Shown: piece after piece, positions 25,405 through 33,811 of the stretch | How the letters are laid out: the number at the start of each line of letters is the position of its first letter | Position numbering within the stretch: the stretch's first letter is position 1 | NCBI GenBank assembly: GCA_948470065.1 | Contig: CAOKNO010000013.1 | Span: forward strand, 1 to 45,693 | Length of the DNA stretch: 45,693 nt | DNA from: an uncultured Eubacterium sp. | GTDB taxonomy: Bacteria > Bacillota > Clostridia > Lachnospirales > Lachnospiraceae | Reading direction: 5' to 3' | Position numbers and translations under genes: made by a program | Notes under the pieces: model-generated | Database searches by the model: none | What the model was told of the DNA's origin: nothing | The model's input: only the letters and a program-made list of their open reading frames with translations

Positions 25405-26868
25405 TTATTTGGAACGTTCCAGAAATCCCAGGATCAATTCCCATACCTTTGCCACCGAAGGGATGCTCAGCCGTTCCATCGGCGTATGGATGTCAAAATT
25501 ATCAGGGCCAAAAGAGATGCAGTCCAGCCCCTTGATCTTGCCCGTGAAAATCCCACATTCCAGCCCAGCATGGAGCGCCATTTTCTTCGGCTCCTCCCCA
25601 AACAGTTCCCGGTAAGTGTCTGCAAGCAGTTCACGCACCGGGGAATCCGGCTGGTATTCCCAAGCCGGGTAATCCCCACGTAACGAAGACTCCCCGCCCA
25701 ACAAAGATACCAATGAGCCAAGCCTTTTCGCTACTTCATACTTCCTGCTTGTGACATTGCTCCTGACAGAGCAGCAAAGGGACAGGAAACCGTCAGACAG
25801 CTTTAAAATGCCAGGGTTGGCAGAGGTTTCCACCAGCCCTTCCACTTCCATGCTCCAATGCTGCACGCCGCAAGGCATCTGGCGCATAAGGCACAACGCC
25901 TTTTCCTGGGACGCATCATCCAAAACATCCCTGCATCCCTGGCCAAAGTCCCTTACCATAACCGTAAGCCCAGGATCTGAACTACGGTATTCCTGCCGTA
26001 ATGTCTGGCCGATTTGCCCTGCCAGCTCCAAAAACGCCTTTTCCTGACCAAAAGGCGCCCCCTCCTGCCCCAGCAATATGGTACAGGCTGCTTCCCTTGG
26101 TATGGCATTGTCCTTCAGCCCGCCCTCTAAAGCTACAATAGAGCATGGGAACGCCTCCCCTAGCGCTTCCAAAACACGCCCCATCAGGAAGATGGCGTTG
26201 CCGCGTTCCTTGTGGATCTCCATACCGGAATGGCCGCCCTTAAGGCCGGAAACCTTGATTTCATAGCATATGCCTTCCCTGGCTTCCCGTGCCATTGGGA
26301 TACGGCAGTCAACATCCAGCCCGCCCGCGCAGCTCGTCAGAAAGATGCCTTCTTCATCCGAATCAATGTTCAGCAGCTTTTTTCCCTTTAGCATTGAAAG
26401 ATCAATGCCCTCCGCGCCCAACAGCCCTGTCTCCTCATCTACGGTAAACACAACCTCAAGCGGGGGATGAGGAATCTCGCTGCTCTCTAAGATGGCAAGG
26501 CCATAGGCAAGCGCAATGCCGTCGTCCCCGCCCAACGTCGTCCCCTTTGCCCTTAAGAAATCCCCGTCCACAAAAAGGGTAAGCCCTTCTGTTTCAAAAT
26601 CGAACTCCACGCCGGATTCCTTCTCACACACCATATCCATATGCCCCTGTAGGATCACGGGATCTGCATCTTCATATCCTTTCACCCCGCCCTTGAACAG
26701 GATGACATTGCCCATGGCATCCTGGATCCACTCTAGGCCATGCGCCTTCGCAAACGCCACGCAGTAATCGCTGATTGCCTTCGTGTTGCCAGAGCCATGC
26801 GGGATCTTACAGATTTCCTCAAAATAATAAAATACCCTCTCTGGCTTTAATCCTTCACAAATCCTCAT
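25405..26868 (-). CDS. pepD: Aminoacyl-histidine dipeptidase (M20 family)
   Basis: A 487-residue zinc peptidase of the PepD/carnosinase type, which hydrolyses Xaa-His and other dipeptides in the cytoplasm. Metal and catalytic residues are visible: H76 and D78 (ILQGHMDMV), D115/D116 (LGGDDGIALAYG), E145/E146 (TVDEETGLLGAEG) and D169 (LLNIDSDEEG); a lid domain follows (GLKGGHSGMEIHKERGNA). The ATG at 26866-26868 has GGAGG five bases upstream. It heads the run that continues to the M23 peptidase and beyond, and is divergent from ylbJ with 52 bases between the starts. Confidence 0.92.
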   Translation of the reverse strand: MRICEGLKPERVFYYFEEICKIPHGSGNTKAISDYCVAFAKAHGLEWIQDAMGNVILFKGGVKGYEDADPVILQGHMDMVCEKESGVEFDFETEGLTLFVDGDFLRAKGTTLGGDDGIALAYGLAILESSEIPHPPLEVVFTVDEETGLLGAEGIDLSMLKGKKLLNIDSDEEGIFLTSCAGGLDVDCRIPMAREAREGICYEIKVSGLKGGHSGMEIHKERGNAIFLMGRVLEALGEAFPCSIVALEGGLKDNAIPREAACTILLGQEGAPFGQEKAFLELAGQIGQTLRQEYRSSDPGLTVMVRDFGQGCRDVLDDASQEKALCLMRQMPCGVQHWSMEVEGLVETSANPGILKLSDGFLSLCCSVRSNVTSRKYEVAKRLGSLVSLLGGESSLRGDYPAWEYQPDSPVRELLADTYRELFGEEPKKMALHAGLECGIFTGKIKGLDCISFGPDNFDIHTPMERLSIPSVAKVWELILGFLERSK

Positions 26869-26887
26869 AGCTACCTCCATTCTGCTG

Positions 26888-26915
26888 GTATATTTATTCT
26901 ATTGGCTCATAAAAT
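26888..26915 (+). promoter_or_regulatory. Probable SigE-type sporulation promoter of ylbJ
   Basis: GTATATT (26888-26894), 13-base spacer, CATAAAAT (26908-26915). This fits the mother-cell SigE consensus (KMATATT, 13-15 bases, CATACAMT) at most positions. Transcription would begin at or next to the ATG at 26921. Confidence 0.6.
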
Positions 26916-26920
26916 AAACT

Positions 26921-27835
26921 ATGAAAAAAATCGCTTATCTTCTTATTATAGCCGCCCTATTAATTTATATTTTAGCATTTCCAAAGGAATCTGTCCAGGC
27001 TGCAGCGTTCGGGCTTGGCCTTTGGTATGAGAAATTGCTGCCCACGCTGCTCCCAGTATCGATCCTTTCCTACCTGCTGATCCATTCTGGGATCTTAGAT
27101 GGGCTTACCAGACGTATGCACCGTATCGTGAAGCATTTCTTCCCTGTCAGCAGCGCAGGTCTATACCCGTTGGCCGCAGGGCTTTTATTCGGCTTCCCGA
27201 TGGGGAGCAAGATCACGGCGGAGCTGGTGCTGGCAGGAAAAATGTCGAAAGAAGAGGGGGAGCGCCTTTGCTGTGCCTGTAACAACATCAGCCCGATGTT
27301 CATTACAAGCTTCCTTCTGGGCGACTGCCTGAAACGGCCGGATCTCAGGATCCCTACCCTCTTCATCCTCTATACGCCCCCATTGTTCCTTTATATGGTA
27401 AAAAACAGAAAGCGCCAGTTCCCCTCCCCCCTGTGGGAACCCGAAAAAAAAGCAGCATCCATGAACTTCCAGGTCATAGATGCTGGCATTATGAACGGTT
27501 TCGAAACATTAGCCAAACTCGGCGGCTATATCATGATGTTTGCCATACTTGCGCAGATGGCCACGCTGCTCCCTATGCCCCATCCCATCCTGCGCTGTAT
27601 GCTTGTCGGGTTTACAGAACTTACAAACGGGATCGCCTATACGGCGGGGCAAGGCGTCGGCTTTGCGGCAGCTTATCCCTTAATGATGGCTTATACTGCC
27701 TTCGGCGGGCTGTCTGGCCTGGCGCAGACCGCTTCTATGGTAAAAGAAGCTGGGTTCTCTCTCGCTCCCTACCTTACAACGAAACTGCTGTCTGCCGGGA
27801 TATCCTTTGCCTTAGCAGCCTTATTCCTCTCCTGA
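26921..27835 (+). CDS. ylbJ: YlbJ-like sporulation membrane protein (nucleoside recognition domain)
   Basis: A 304-residue polytopic membrane protein with Gate/nucleoside-recognition features (LLFGFPMGSKITAELVLAGK; CCACNNISPMFITSFLLGDC). YlbJ of B. subtilis is a SigE-controlled protein needed for heat-resistant spores and lies beside rsmD (ylbH) and coaD (ylbI), the same neighbours as here, though here it is inverted. It is shorter than the Bacillus protein (about 400 residues). No Shine-Dalgarno sequence precedes the ATG, and no other start codon is close, so it may be translated from a leaderless mRNA. Its 3' end converges on the coiled-coil gene with an eight-base gap. Confidence 0.75.
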   Translation: MKKIAYLLIIAALLIYILAFPKESVQAAAFGLGLWYEKLLPTLLPVSILSYLLIHSGILDGLTRRMHRIVKHFFPVSSAGLYPLAAGLLFGFPMGSKITAELVLAGKMSKEEGERLCCACNNISPMFITSFLLGDCLKRPDLRIPTLFILYTPPLFLYMVKNRKRQFPSPLWEPEKKAASMNFQVIDAGIMNGFETLAKLGGYIMMFAILAQMATLLPMPHPILRCMLVGFTELTNGIAYTAGQGVGFAAAYPLMMAYTAFGGLSGLAQTASMVKEAGFSLAPYLTTKLLSAGISFALAALFLS

Positions 27836-27843
27836 ACAGACGG

Positions 27844-28503
27844 TCAGGCCTGCGGCTCATTGCCCGCATCCTGCCCTTCCCCATCCATCTCCTCTCCTTC
27901 CGGGTATTGCCCGCCTTCCATCTCTGGGATAAGCTGCTCCCGGTTGGAAATGACTGCCTCATAAGAATCATTCAGGGAAACAAGGAGGTTCTCCGTCCTG
28001 GCCTGCGTTGTCTCCATGGCGTTCCATAAGAGATCTTGTATGCCCTGAAGCAGGCCATCCGTATACTCGACGGCCCTTTCCTGCAGAATCCTAGCCTGTT
28101 CCTCTGCCTCCTGGTAGATCGCATCCGCCTCCTGCTGGGCTTCCGCCCTGATCCGATCCGCCTGATCCTGCGCGTTCAAGATCACCTCGTTGGCGTCGGC
28201 ATACGCCGCCTGCAGGATCTGGTTGTCGCTAAGCTGCTCTGACCGTTCCACTTTTGCCTGGGAAATGATCTCCTCTGCCTGTACCTTTGCCTTGTTCAAG
28301 ATATTTTCCTTATTCTTAAGGATCTGCTTAAGCTGGTTTACCTCGTCTGGTATCTTTTTCTTCAATTCCTCCAGGTCATCTAGGATCTTATCCCGTTCTA
28401 CGGCAATCTTCATATTATTCGAGAACTTCACACGGCTGCATGAGCTGAGATACTCTATAATATCGTTGATTGCATCTTCGATTTTATTTGGTTTATTGTT
28501 CAT
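27844..28503 (-). CDS. Coiled-coil protein next to coaD, unknown function
   Basis: A 219-residue soluble protein made mostly of coiled coil. Residues about 30-150 are rich in Glu, Lys, Ala and Gln (VERDKILDDLEELKKKIPDE; AKVQAEEIISQAKVERSEQL; DRIRAEAQQEADAIYQEAEE), resembling DivIVA-like and ATP-synthase-stalk-like helices. The C-terminus is acidic and disordered (GGQYPEGEEMDGEGQD). No signal or membrane segment. GGAG lies seven bases before the ATG. It is the last gene of the long operon, 94 bases after coaD. A DivIVA-like scaffold is possible but not shown. Confidence 0.65.
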   Translation of the reverse strand: MNNKPNKIEDAINDIIEYLSSCSRVKFSNNMKIAVERDKILDDLEELKKKIPDEVNQLKQILKNKENILNKAKVQAEEIISQAKVERSEQLSDNQILQAAYADANEVILNAQDQADRIRAEAQQEADAIYQEAEEQARILQERAVEYTDGLLQGIQDLLWNAMETTQARTENLLVSLNDSYEAVISNREQLIPEMEGGQYPEGEEMDGEGQDAGNEPQA

Positions 28504-28536
28504 TACAACGCTCCTTTTCCCATCTGGCGCTAAACT

Positions 28537-28571
28537 GCAGCTGCCTACGCTAAGGATGCGTGGGCAGCTGC
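28537..28571 (-). repeat. Strong hairpin between coaD and the coiled-coil gene
   Basis: GCAGCTGCC pairs with GGCAGCTGC around an inner ACGC/GCGT stem and a seven-base loop. No T run follows, so it is more likely an RNA stability or processing element than a full terminator. Confidence 0.5.
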
Positions 28572-28597
28572 TTGGCCGACTGTCCCCCTATATGGGA

Positions 28598-29074
28598 TCA
28601 GCGGTATTTTCCATATATCCTGCCTATCAACTGTTTTGGCACAAAATGGGAGATATCTCCGCCATACGAGGCCACTTCCTTTACAATCGTAGAACTTAAA
28701 TAGGCATATTCTAAGCTAGTAGTTAAAAAGACCGTATCTATCTGCGAATTGACGATGCGGTTCGTCTGCGCAATCTGAAGCTCGTACTCAAAATCCGTGA
28801 CGGCCCTAAGCCCGCGTATAATAATGGAAGCCTCTGCTTCCCTGGCAAAATCTATCAATAAACCATCGAATGATTGTACCTTCACATTCGGCAGATGCCC
28901 TGTGATCTCCTCTAACATACTAACACGTTCCTCAACAGAAAACAATGGACTTTTTGCACTATTTATCAAAACCGCAACCACCAGTTCATCCACAAGCTTC
29001 GCCGACCGTTCAATCATATCAATATGCCCGTAGGTAGCTGGGTCAAAGCTGCCCGGGTAAATTGCTCTTCTCAT
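28598..29074 (-). CDS. coaD: Phosphopantetheine adenylyltransferase
   Basis: A 158-residue nucleotidyltransferase for the fourth step of coenzyme A synthesis: ATP plus 4'-phosphopantetheine gives dephospho-CoA. The ATP-binding motif [17 protein letters not shown] is at the N-terminus; [20 protein letters not shown] and the C-terminal [15 protein letters not shown] are also present, and the length is normal. It lies 17 bases after rsmD, an arrangement common in Firmicutes. Confidence 0.97.
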   Translation of the reverse strand: MRRAIYPGSFDPATYGHIDMIERSAKLVDELVVAVLINSAKSPLFSVEERVSMLEEITGHLPNVKVQSFDGLLIDFAREAEASIIIRGLRAVTDFEYELQIAQTNRIVNSQIDTVFLTTSLEYAYLSSTIVKEVASYGGDISHFVPKQLIGRIYGKYR

Positions 29075-29091
29075 ACGTCCTCTCCCATAGC

Positions 29092-29646
29092 CTATGCGTC
29101 CCGCTGTAAAAACACATGCTGGTTCTTCTTATATCTCTTTTCCCTGACAACCGTAAATCCCAGTTCTTCGATCCCGGACAGGGGGAGTTCTATGGAAGAC
29201 TCCAATACAACCATGGATTCCCCAGTAATCAAAGACGATCCGGCCAAAGCCCGGAGCACATCCGCTTCTAGCCCCTTCCCATACGGCGGATCCAGGAATA
29301 CCAAATCAAAGCGCTCCCGCCCTTCCATCCAGCGGACGGCGGAAACGGCGTCCCTCACCATAAGCATGCACTGGCTGGAAAATTTCGTAAACGCGATATT
29401 CCCCTCTATACATTGCGCCGCTTTTTTATTGTTCTCTACAAATACTGCCCGCTTCGCCCCACGGCTGACTGCCTCTAAGCCCATCTGCCCGCTCCCTGCA
29501 AACAGATCTAAAAACTGGCTGCCAGGAAGCCTGGGGTTTAAGATATTGAACAGCGTTTCCTTAATCCGGTCGGAAGTCGGGCGCGTATCCATCCCGGACG
29601 GTGCCTTTAATGGGAGGCTGCGCGCCGTCCCTGCGATAATCCTCAT
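29092..29646 (-). CDS. rsmD: 16S rRNA (guanine(966)-N(2))-methyltransferase
   Basis: A 184-residue methyltransferase that modifies G966 of 16S rRNA during small-subunit assembly. The N-terminus [16 protein letters not shown] and [15 protein letters not shown], the SAM-binding motif [19 protein letters not shown] and the catalytic FLDPPYGKG are typical. The start ATG at 29644-29646 shares bases with the cinA stop (ATGA), and GAGG lies seven bases upstream; this is preferred to an ATG two codons earlier. Confidence 0.95.
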   Translation of the reverse strand: MRIIAGTARSLPLKAPSGMDTRPTSDRIKETLFNILNPRLPGSQFLDLFAGSGQMGLEAVSRGAKRAVFVENNKKAAQCIEGNIAFTKFSSQCMLMVRDAVSAVRWMEGRERFDLVFLDPPYGKGLEADVLRALAGSSLITGESMVVLESSIELPLSGIEELGFTVVREKRYKKNQHVFLQRDA

Positions 29647-30890
29647 TTGCATACCTCTTCTAAAATAGCCCTGCGCAGAAGCGTAAGCGCGCTTGCCACG
29701 GAATATTCGCGTATCTTACTGCGGCTCCCGCTGTACAGGTTCTTTTCCGTATATAGTTTCCCTTTGCAGTAACATCCAATGTATACAAGCCCCACTGGCT
29801 TTTCTTCGGTCCCGCCGTCCGGGCCTGCAATCCCGGTCACGGCTATACAGATATCCGCGCCCGCTGCCTTCGCGCCCCCTTCCGCCATCTCGGCGGTCGT
29901 ATGGGAGCTGACCGCCCCATAGGCTTCCAACGTCTTGTGGGATACGCCCAAAAGCTTCTCCTTCGCCTCATTGGAATACGTGACGTAGCCTTCCCTCAGA
30001 TACCTGGAAATGCCCGGCACATTGACCAGGCGTCCCGCCAAAAGCCCGCCTGTACAGGATTCCGCCGTAGACACGGTAAGCTGCCCCTGCTCCAAAAGCC
30101 TGGCTATAGCCATCTCCAACGTGACCTCTGGCTCGTCCGTATAGATCAGATCCCCGAAGCGCCGCGCCAGCTCCTCTTCCACTGGGGCAATCAAGCCATA
30201 TGCTTCTTCTTCACTCGCCGCCTTTGCCGTAATACGCAGATGCACTTCCCCCGTCTTAGCATAAGGGGCGATGGTGGGGTTTTCCTGCGCTTCTATCAAA
30301 TCCAGGATTTTTGTCTCTACAAGGCTCTCCCCAATGCCGCAAAGCTTGACCATCTTCGAACAGAGGATCTCTGGCTGTATGCTGTGGAGATATGGGTACA
30401 CCTGATCCTCGAACATGGGCTCTAACTCATTGGGCGGCCCTGGGAGCAGGATCATGCATGTCCCTTCCCTTTCCATAATCACCCCTGGCGCAGTCCCGTT
30501 GGGGTTATAGAGCACCTTGCTGCCCTTTGGCACCAAAGACTGCTTCCAGTTATTCTCGGTGATCCTACGGCCCCGTTTTTCCAAAAACGCCGTAATCTCA
30601 GCCTTCGCCCTGGCGTCCTCTACCAGTTCCATCCCCATAACTTTAGCGGCCGTTTCCTTGGTCAGATCATCCTGTGTCGGCCCTAAGCCGCCGGATAAGA
30701 TCACCACATCCGAACGCTCTGCCGCCACATGCAAGATCTCCTCCAGCCTCCCTGGGTTGTCGCCTACCACGCTCTGGTAATACATGGAAAGCCCCAGCAT
30801 TGCGCATTTCTCCGCAAGGAACGCCGCATTCGTATTCACGGTATTCCCCAAAAGGAGCTCTGTCCCTACACAAATCAATTCTGCTGTCAT
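29643..30890 (-). CDS. cinA: CinA: nicotinamide-nucleotide amidase / competence-damage protein
   Basis: A 415-residue two-domain protein. The N-terminal part (MTAELICVGTELLLGNTVNT; LSGGLGPTQDDLTKETAAKV) is the molybdopterin-binding-like domain with ADP-ribose pyrophosphatase activity in known members. The C-terminal part (STAESCTGGLLAGRLVNVPG; GIAGPDGGTEEKPVGLVYIG) is the NMN amidase (PncC) domain that recycles NAD breakdown products. An AGGAGG site precedes the start. It follows pgsA by 33 bases; rimO-pgsA-cinA is a known Firmicute cluster. Confidence 0.95.
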   Translation of the reverse strand: MTAELICVGTELLLGNTVNTNAAFLAEKCAMLGLSMYYQSVVGDNPGRLEEILHVAAERSDVVILSGGLGPTQDDLTKETAAKVMGMELVEDARAKAEITAFLEKRGRRITENNWKQSLVPKGSKVLYNPNGTAPGVIMEREGTCMILLPGPPNELEPMFEDQVYPYLHSIQPEILCSKMVKLCGIGESLVETKILDLIEAQENPTIAPYAKTGEVHLRITAKAASEEEAYGLIAPVEEELARRFGDLIYTDEPEVTLEMAIARLLEQGQLTVSTAESCTGGLLAGRLVNVPGISRYLREGYVTYSNEAKEKLLGVSHKTLEAYGAVSSHTTAEMAEGGAKAAGADICIAVTGIAGPDGGTEEKPVGLVYIGCYCKGKLYTEKNLYSGSRSKIREYSVASALTLLRRAILEEVCK

Positions 30891-30923
30891 CCGCCGCCTC
30901 CTATCCCTTCTAGTAACCAGCGC

Positions 30924-31466
30924 TTATTTCTGTTCCTTCAATACCTCTTTGTTCTTTACGATATAATCCACCAAAGAAATTACCGTCAACGCCAGCGCAA
31001 GGTACGTCACAAGATCTGCGCATACCTGGTATGTGCCGTTGTCGAAATCGAAAATCAGCATCACGATCATCACCATTTGGAACGTCGTCTTGAACTTGCC
31101 CCAATAACCTGCTGCAATCACTACCCCATTATCAGAAGCCACAAGGCGGAACCCACTGATGATAAACTCACGGCTGATAATAAGGATGGAAATCCAGGCA
31201 GCAAGCCTCCCGTTCGCCGTCAGGCAGATCAGCGCCGCCGCTACTAGAAGTTTATCCGCTAACGGATCCATAAATTTCCCGAAATTTGTCACTAAACCAT
31301 ACTTTCTTGCAATTTTCCCGTCCAAAAAGTCCGTCAGGCTTGCAACCACAAACAATGCCACGGCCGCATACATCCCTGATTCCCCCAGGCCTGGCGCCAG
31401 CATACACACGACGAAAGGCACAACCAGGATGACACGCAGCACCGTCAGTTTGTTTGGCAGATTCAT
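30924..31466 (-). CDS. pgsA: CDP-diacylglycerol--glycerol-3-phosphate 3-phosphatidyltransferase
   Basis: A 180-residue membrane enzyme making phosphatidylglycerol phosphate, the first committed step to phosphatidylglycerol and cardiolipin. It has four to five membrane segments and the complete CDP-alcohol phosphotransferase motif: D-G-x2-A-R in TDFLDGKIARKYG followed by NFGKFMDPLADKLLV with the last two aspartates. Its ATG overlaps the rimO stop (ATGA), so translation is coupled. GGAGAGGTGA is the ribosome site. Confidence 0.95.
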   Translation of the reverse strand: MNLPNKLTVLRVILVVPFVVCMLAPGLGESGMYAAVALFVVASLTDFLDGKIARKYGLVTNFGKFMDPLADKLLVAAALICLTANGRLAAWISILIISREFIISGFRLVASDNGVVIAAGYWGKFKTTFQMVMIVMLIFDFDNGTYQVCADLVTYLALALTVISLVDYIVKNKEVLKEQK

Positions 31467-32788
31467 TTTATCACCTCTCCAATCAGATCATATCCATACG
31501 CCCCGGTTACCCTGGCCTTCACAAAATCCCCGGTCACCCATTCCTCGTCGGAATCCAGGAAGATATAGCCATCCACCTCTGGGGCGTCACGGTAGGTCCT
31601 GCCGACATAGGCATGCTCCCCGTCGACCTTCCCTTCCACCATAACCAAAAGTTCTTTCCCTGCCATCTCTTCATTCTTATCGAAAATAACCTCCTCTTGC
31701 AATTCCATGATCTCATCCCGCCAGTCCAGCTTCTGCTGTTCTGCCACCTGATCTGGGAACCCTGCCGCCGCGGTCCCTTCCTCCTGCGAATAAGGGAACA
31801 CGCCCAGGCGGTCAAATTCCATTTCATTCAAGAAATACATCAGTTCCTCATGCTCTTCTTTCGTTTCCCCTGGGAACCCGCTGATCAACGTAGTGCGCAG
31901 CGTGATATCTGGTATCTCTGCTTTCAGATGGGAGATCTTCTGTTCCAGGCCTTCCTTCGTAGCCCTGCGGCCCATCTTCCTTAATATCCTATCGCTACAG
32001 TGCTGGATCGGCATATCCAGGTAGTGGCAGACCTTCGGGTTCTGCTTGATGCACTGTACCAGTCCTTCGTATATCTCCTCTGGGTAGCAGTACATCACAC
32101 GGATCCATTGGATGCCCGGGATCTCTCCCAGCGCGTCCAGCAGGCGGTGCAGCGACTTCTCCCCATACAGATCCACGCCGTACAGCGTCGTTTCCTGCGC
32201 AATTAGGATCAGCTCCTTCACGCCCCAAGATGCGAGATCCCTTGCCTGAGCCAAAAGTTCCTCCATCGGCACGCTGCGGTAACTCCCCCGGATGCTTGGG
32301 ATGATGCAGTAGGTGCAGTTCTTGTCGCAGCCCTCCGCAATCTTAAGATGGGCGTAATGCCCCCCTGTCGTCAGCACACGCTTCGCATGGATCTTAGGCA
32401 GCCCCTCTAGCGGGCGGTAGCGTTCGTAATGCCCCTGCCTTCCAGCCTCTTCTATGGCCTTTGCGATTTCCCCATAGGAATTTGTGCCAAGGACGACGTC
32501 CACCTGCGGGATCTCCTTTTGGATCTCTTCCTGGTAACGTTCTGCCAGGCATCCCGTAACCACCAGGATCCGGCAGCTCTTAGCATCCTTGTACGCCGCC
32601 ATCTCTAGAATCGCCTGGATGCTCTCTTCCTTCGCGTCGCCAATAAAGCAGCAGCTATTGATGACAATGGCCTCTGCTTCCTCTTCCAGATCCGTAAACG
32701 TGTGGCCTGCTTCCTTTAAAACACCTATCATAAATTCCGTGTCCACCAGGTTCTTGTCACAGCCCAGGGAAACAACGAATACCTTCAT
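31463..32788 (-). CDS. rimO: Ribosomal protein S12 methylthiotransferase
   Basis: A 441-residue radical SAM methylthiotransferase that modifies an aspartate of ribosomal protein S12. The N-terminal UPF0004 domain holds cysteines C10, C46 and C80 for the second 4Fe-4S cluster (VVSLGCDKNLVDTE). The radical SAM motif is CDKNCTYC (C154, C158, C161), followed by IIPSIRGSYRSVPMEELLAQ. A C-terminal TRAM domain ends the protein. IRGSYRS fits RimO rather than MiaB. It follows rpoZ after 113 bases that contain a hairpin. Confidence 0.95.
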   Translation of the reverse strand: MKVFVVSLGCDKNLVDTEFMIGVLKEAGHTFTDLEEEAEAIVINSCCFIGDAKEESIQAILEMAAYKDAKSCRILVVTGCLAERYQEEIQKEIPQVDVVLGTNSYGEIAKAIEEAGRQGHYERYRPLEGLPKIHAKRVLTTGGHYAHLKIAEGCDKNCTYCIIPSIRGSYRSVPMEELLAQARDLASWGVKELILIAQETTLYGVDLYGEKSLHRLLDALGEIPGIQWIRVMYCYPEEIYEGLVQCIKQNPKVCHYLDMPIQHCSDRILRKMGRRATKEGLEQKISHLKAEIPDITLRTTLISGFPGETKEEHEELMYFLNEMEFDRLGVFPYSQEEGTAAAGFPDQVAEQQKLDWRDEIMELQEEVIFDKNEEMAGKELLVMVEGKVDGEHAYVGRTYRDAPEVDGYIFLDSDEEWVTGDFVKARVTGAYGYDLIGEVIK

Positions 32789-32828
32789 AAGCTTCCATAC
32801 CTTCCTAAACTCAGATAAACGGGAACCA

Positions 32829-32887
32829 AATACCCCGCGGCAAGCAACGTGGCATCTATTTTGCGGCGCTGCAAGCAGCGGGGTATT
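32829..32887 (-). repeat. Stem-loop between rpoZ and rimO
   Basis: AATACCCCGC (32829-32838) is exactly complementary to GCGGGGTATT (32878-32887); the 39-base interior can form a second hairpin (GCTGC/GCAGC). It is about 40 bases before the rimO start. No T run follows on the coding strand. Confidence 0.55.
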
Positions 32888-32901
32888 GAATTACGCAGCC
32901 G

Positions 32902-33150
32902 TTACTCCTTTTGCGCTTCGTCCCCTACGATCTTCACCTTACCACCATAGACTTCCTCTACCGCGATGGAGAACGGCTTCTTATTGGAGGCGTCGTCAAT
33001 CAACGGCTCTTCCCCGCCGATAATCTGCCTTGCCCTCTTTGCCGTCGCAAGGACAATGGAATAGCGGCTGTTCACTAACGGCTCTTCCCCAATCTCTACC
33101 TCACTGTTTACCACTTTGATCAAATCGGAATAAGACGGATGCAGCATCAT
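32902..33150 (-). CDS. rpoZ: RNA polymerase omega subunit
   Basis: An 82-residue omega subunit, which helps assemble RNA polymerase by binding beta-prime. The conserved segment NSRYSIVLATAKRARQIIGG is present, followed by a C-terminus typical of Clostridia (KKPFSIAVEEVYGGKVKIV). Two ATG codons are adjacent at the start; AAAGGAG lies nine bases before the first. It follows gmk by four bases, the standard gmk-rpoZ pair. Confidence 0.93.
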   Translation of the reverse strand: MMLHPSYSDLIKVVNSEVEIGEEPLVNSRYSIVLATAKRARQIIGGEEPLIDDASNKKPFSIAVEEVYGGKVKIVGDEAQKE

Positions 33151-33154
33151 AATA

Positions 33155-33793
33155 TCATTCTCCTTTCACAAAACATCTCAATCCAGCCTGGATGGCCTGT
33201 ATCTGCTCTAAGTTCCTAGACACCCTGGCATGCTCATTCTGTATGATGGAATGCACGTTCTGCACGCATTCCTCCAAGTCGTCGTTGATCACCAGGTAAT
33301 CATACCCTTCCACCCCCTGCGCTTCCTGCCATGCACGCCCTAAGCGGGAAGCTATCACCGCTTCCTCTTCCGAGCCGCGCCCGATCAGGCGCTTTTTCAG
33401 TTCCTCCGCACTTGGCGGCGTGACAAACAAAAGCAATGCGTCCGGGCATTGTTCCTTCACCTTCCATGCGCCCTGGATCTCAATCTCTAAGATCACATCC
33501 CTTCCGGATGATAGCTGTTCTTGCACATATCCCTTCGGCGTCCCATAATAATTCCCGACGTACTGCGCATACTCGAGCAAAGCCTGATCCGCAATCATAG
33601 CTTTAAACTCTTCCTCTGTCTGGAAAAAATATTCCCGCCCATGCACTTCCCCAGGCCTTGGAGCCCTTGTGGTCGCGGAAATGCTGAGCGCATATTCCTC
33701 CTGGTGTTCTTCCAGAAGCCGTTTCATTATGGTTCCCTTCCCGGAGCCGGAAAACCCGGAAACTATAATTAAAATGCCTTTCTTTCGGTCCAT
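33155..33793 (-). CDS. gmk: Guanylate kinase
   Basis: A 212-residue kinase that converts GMP to GDP. The P-loop is VSGFSGSGKGTIMKRLLEEH, followed by SISATTRAPRPGEVHGREYFF (GMP-binding site) and DVILEIEIQGAWKVKEQCPD. Length is normal. GGAAGG lies six bases before the ATG. It is 18 bases after yicC; the remA (DUF370) gene that sits between these two in many Firmicutes is missing here. Confidence 0.96.
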   Translation of the reverse strand: MDRKKGILIIVSGFSGSGKGTIMKRLLEEHQEEYALSISATTRAPRPGEVHGREYFFQTEEEFKAMIADQALLEYAQYVGNYYGTPKGYVQEQLSSGRDVILEIEIQGAWKVKEQCPDALLLFVTPPSAEELKKRLIGRGSEEEAVIASRLGRAWQEAQGVEGYDYLVINDDLEECVQNVHSIIQNEHARVSRNLEQIQAIQAGLRCFVKGE

Positions 33794-33811
33794 CTGCGCC
33801 CTTCCTTATCC

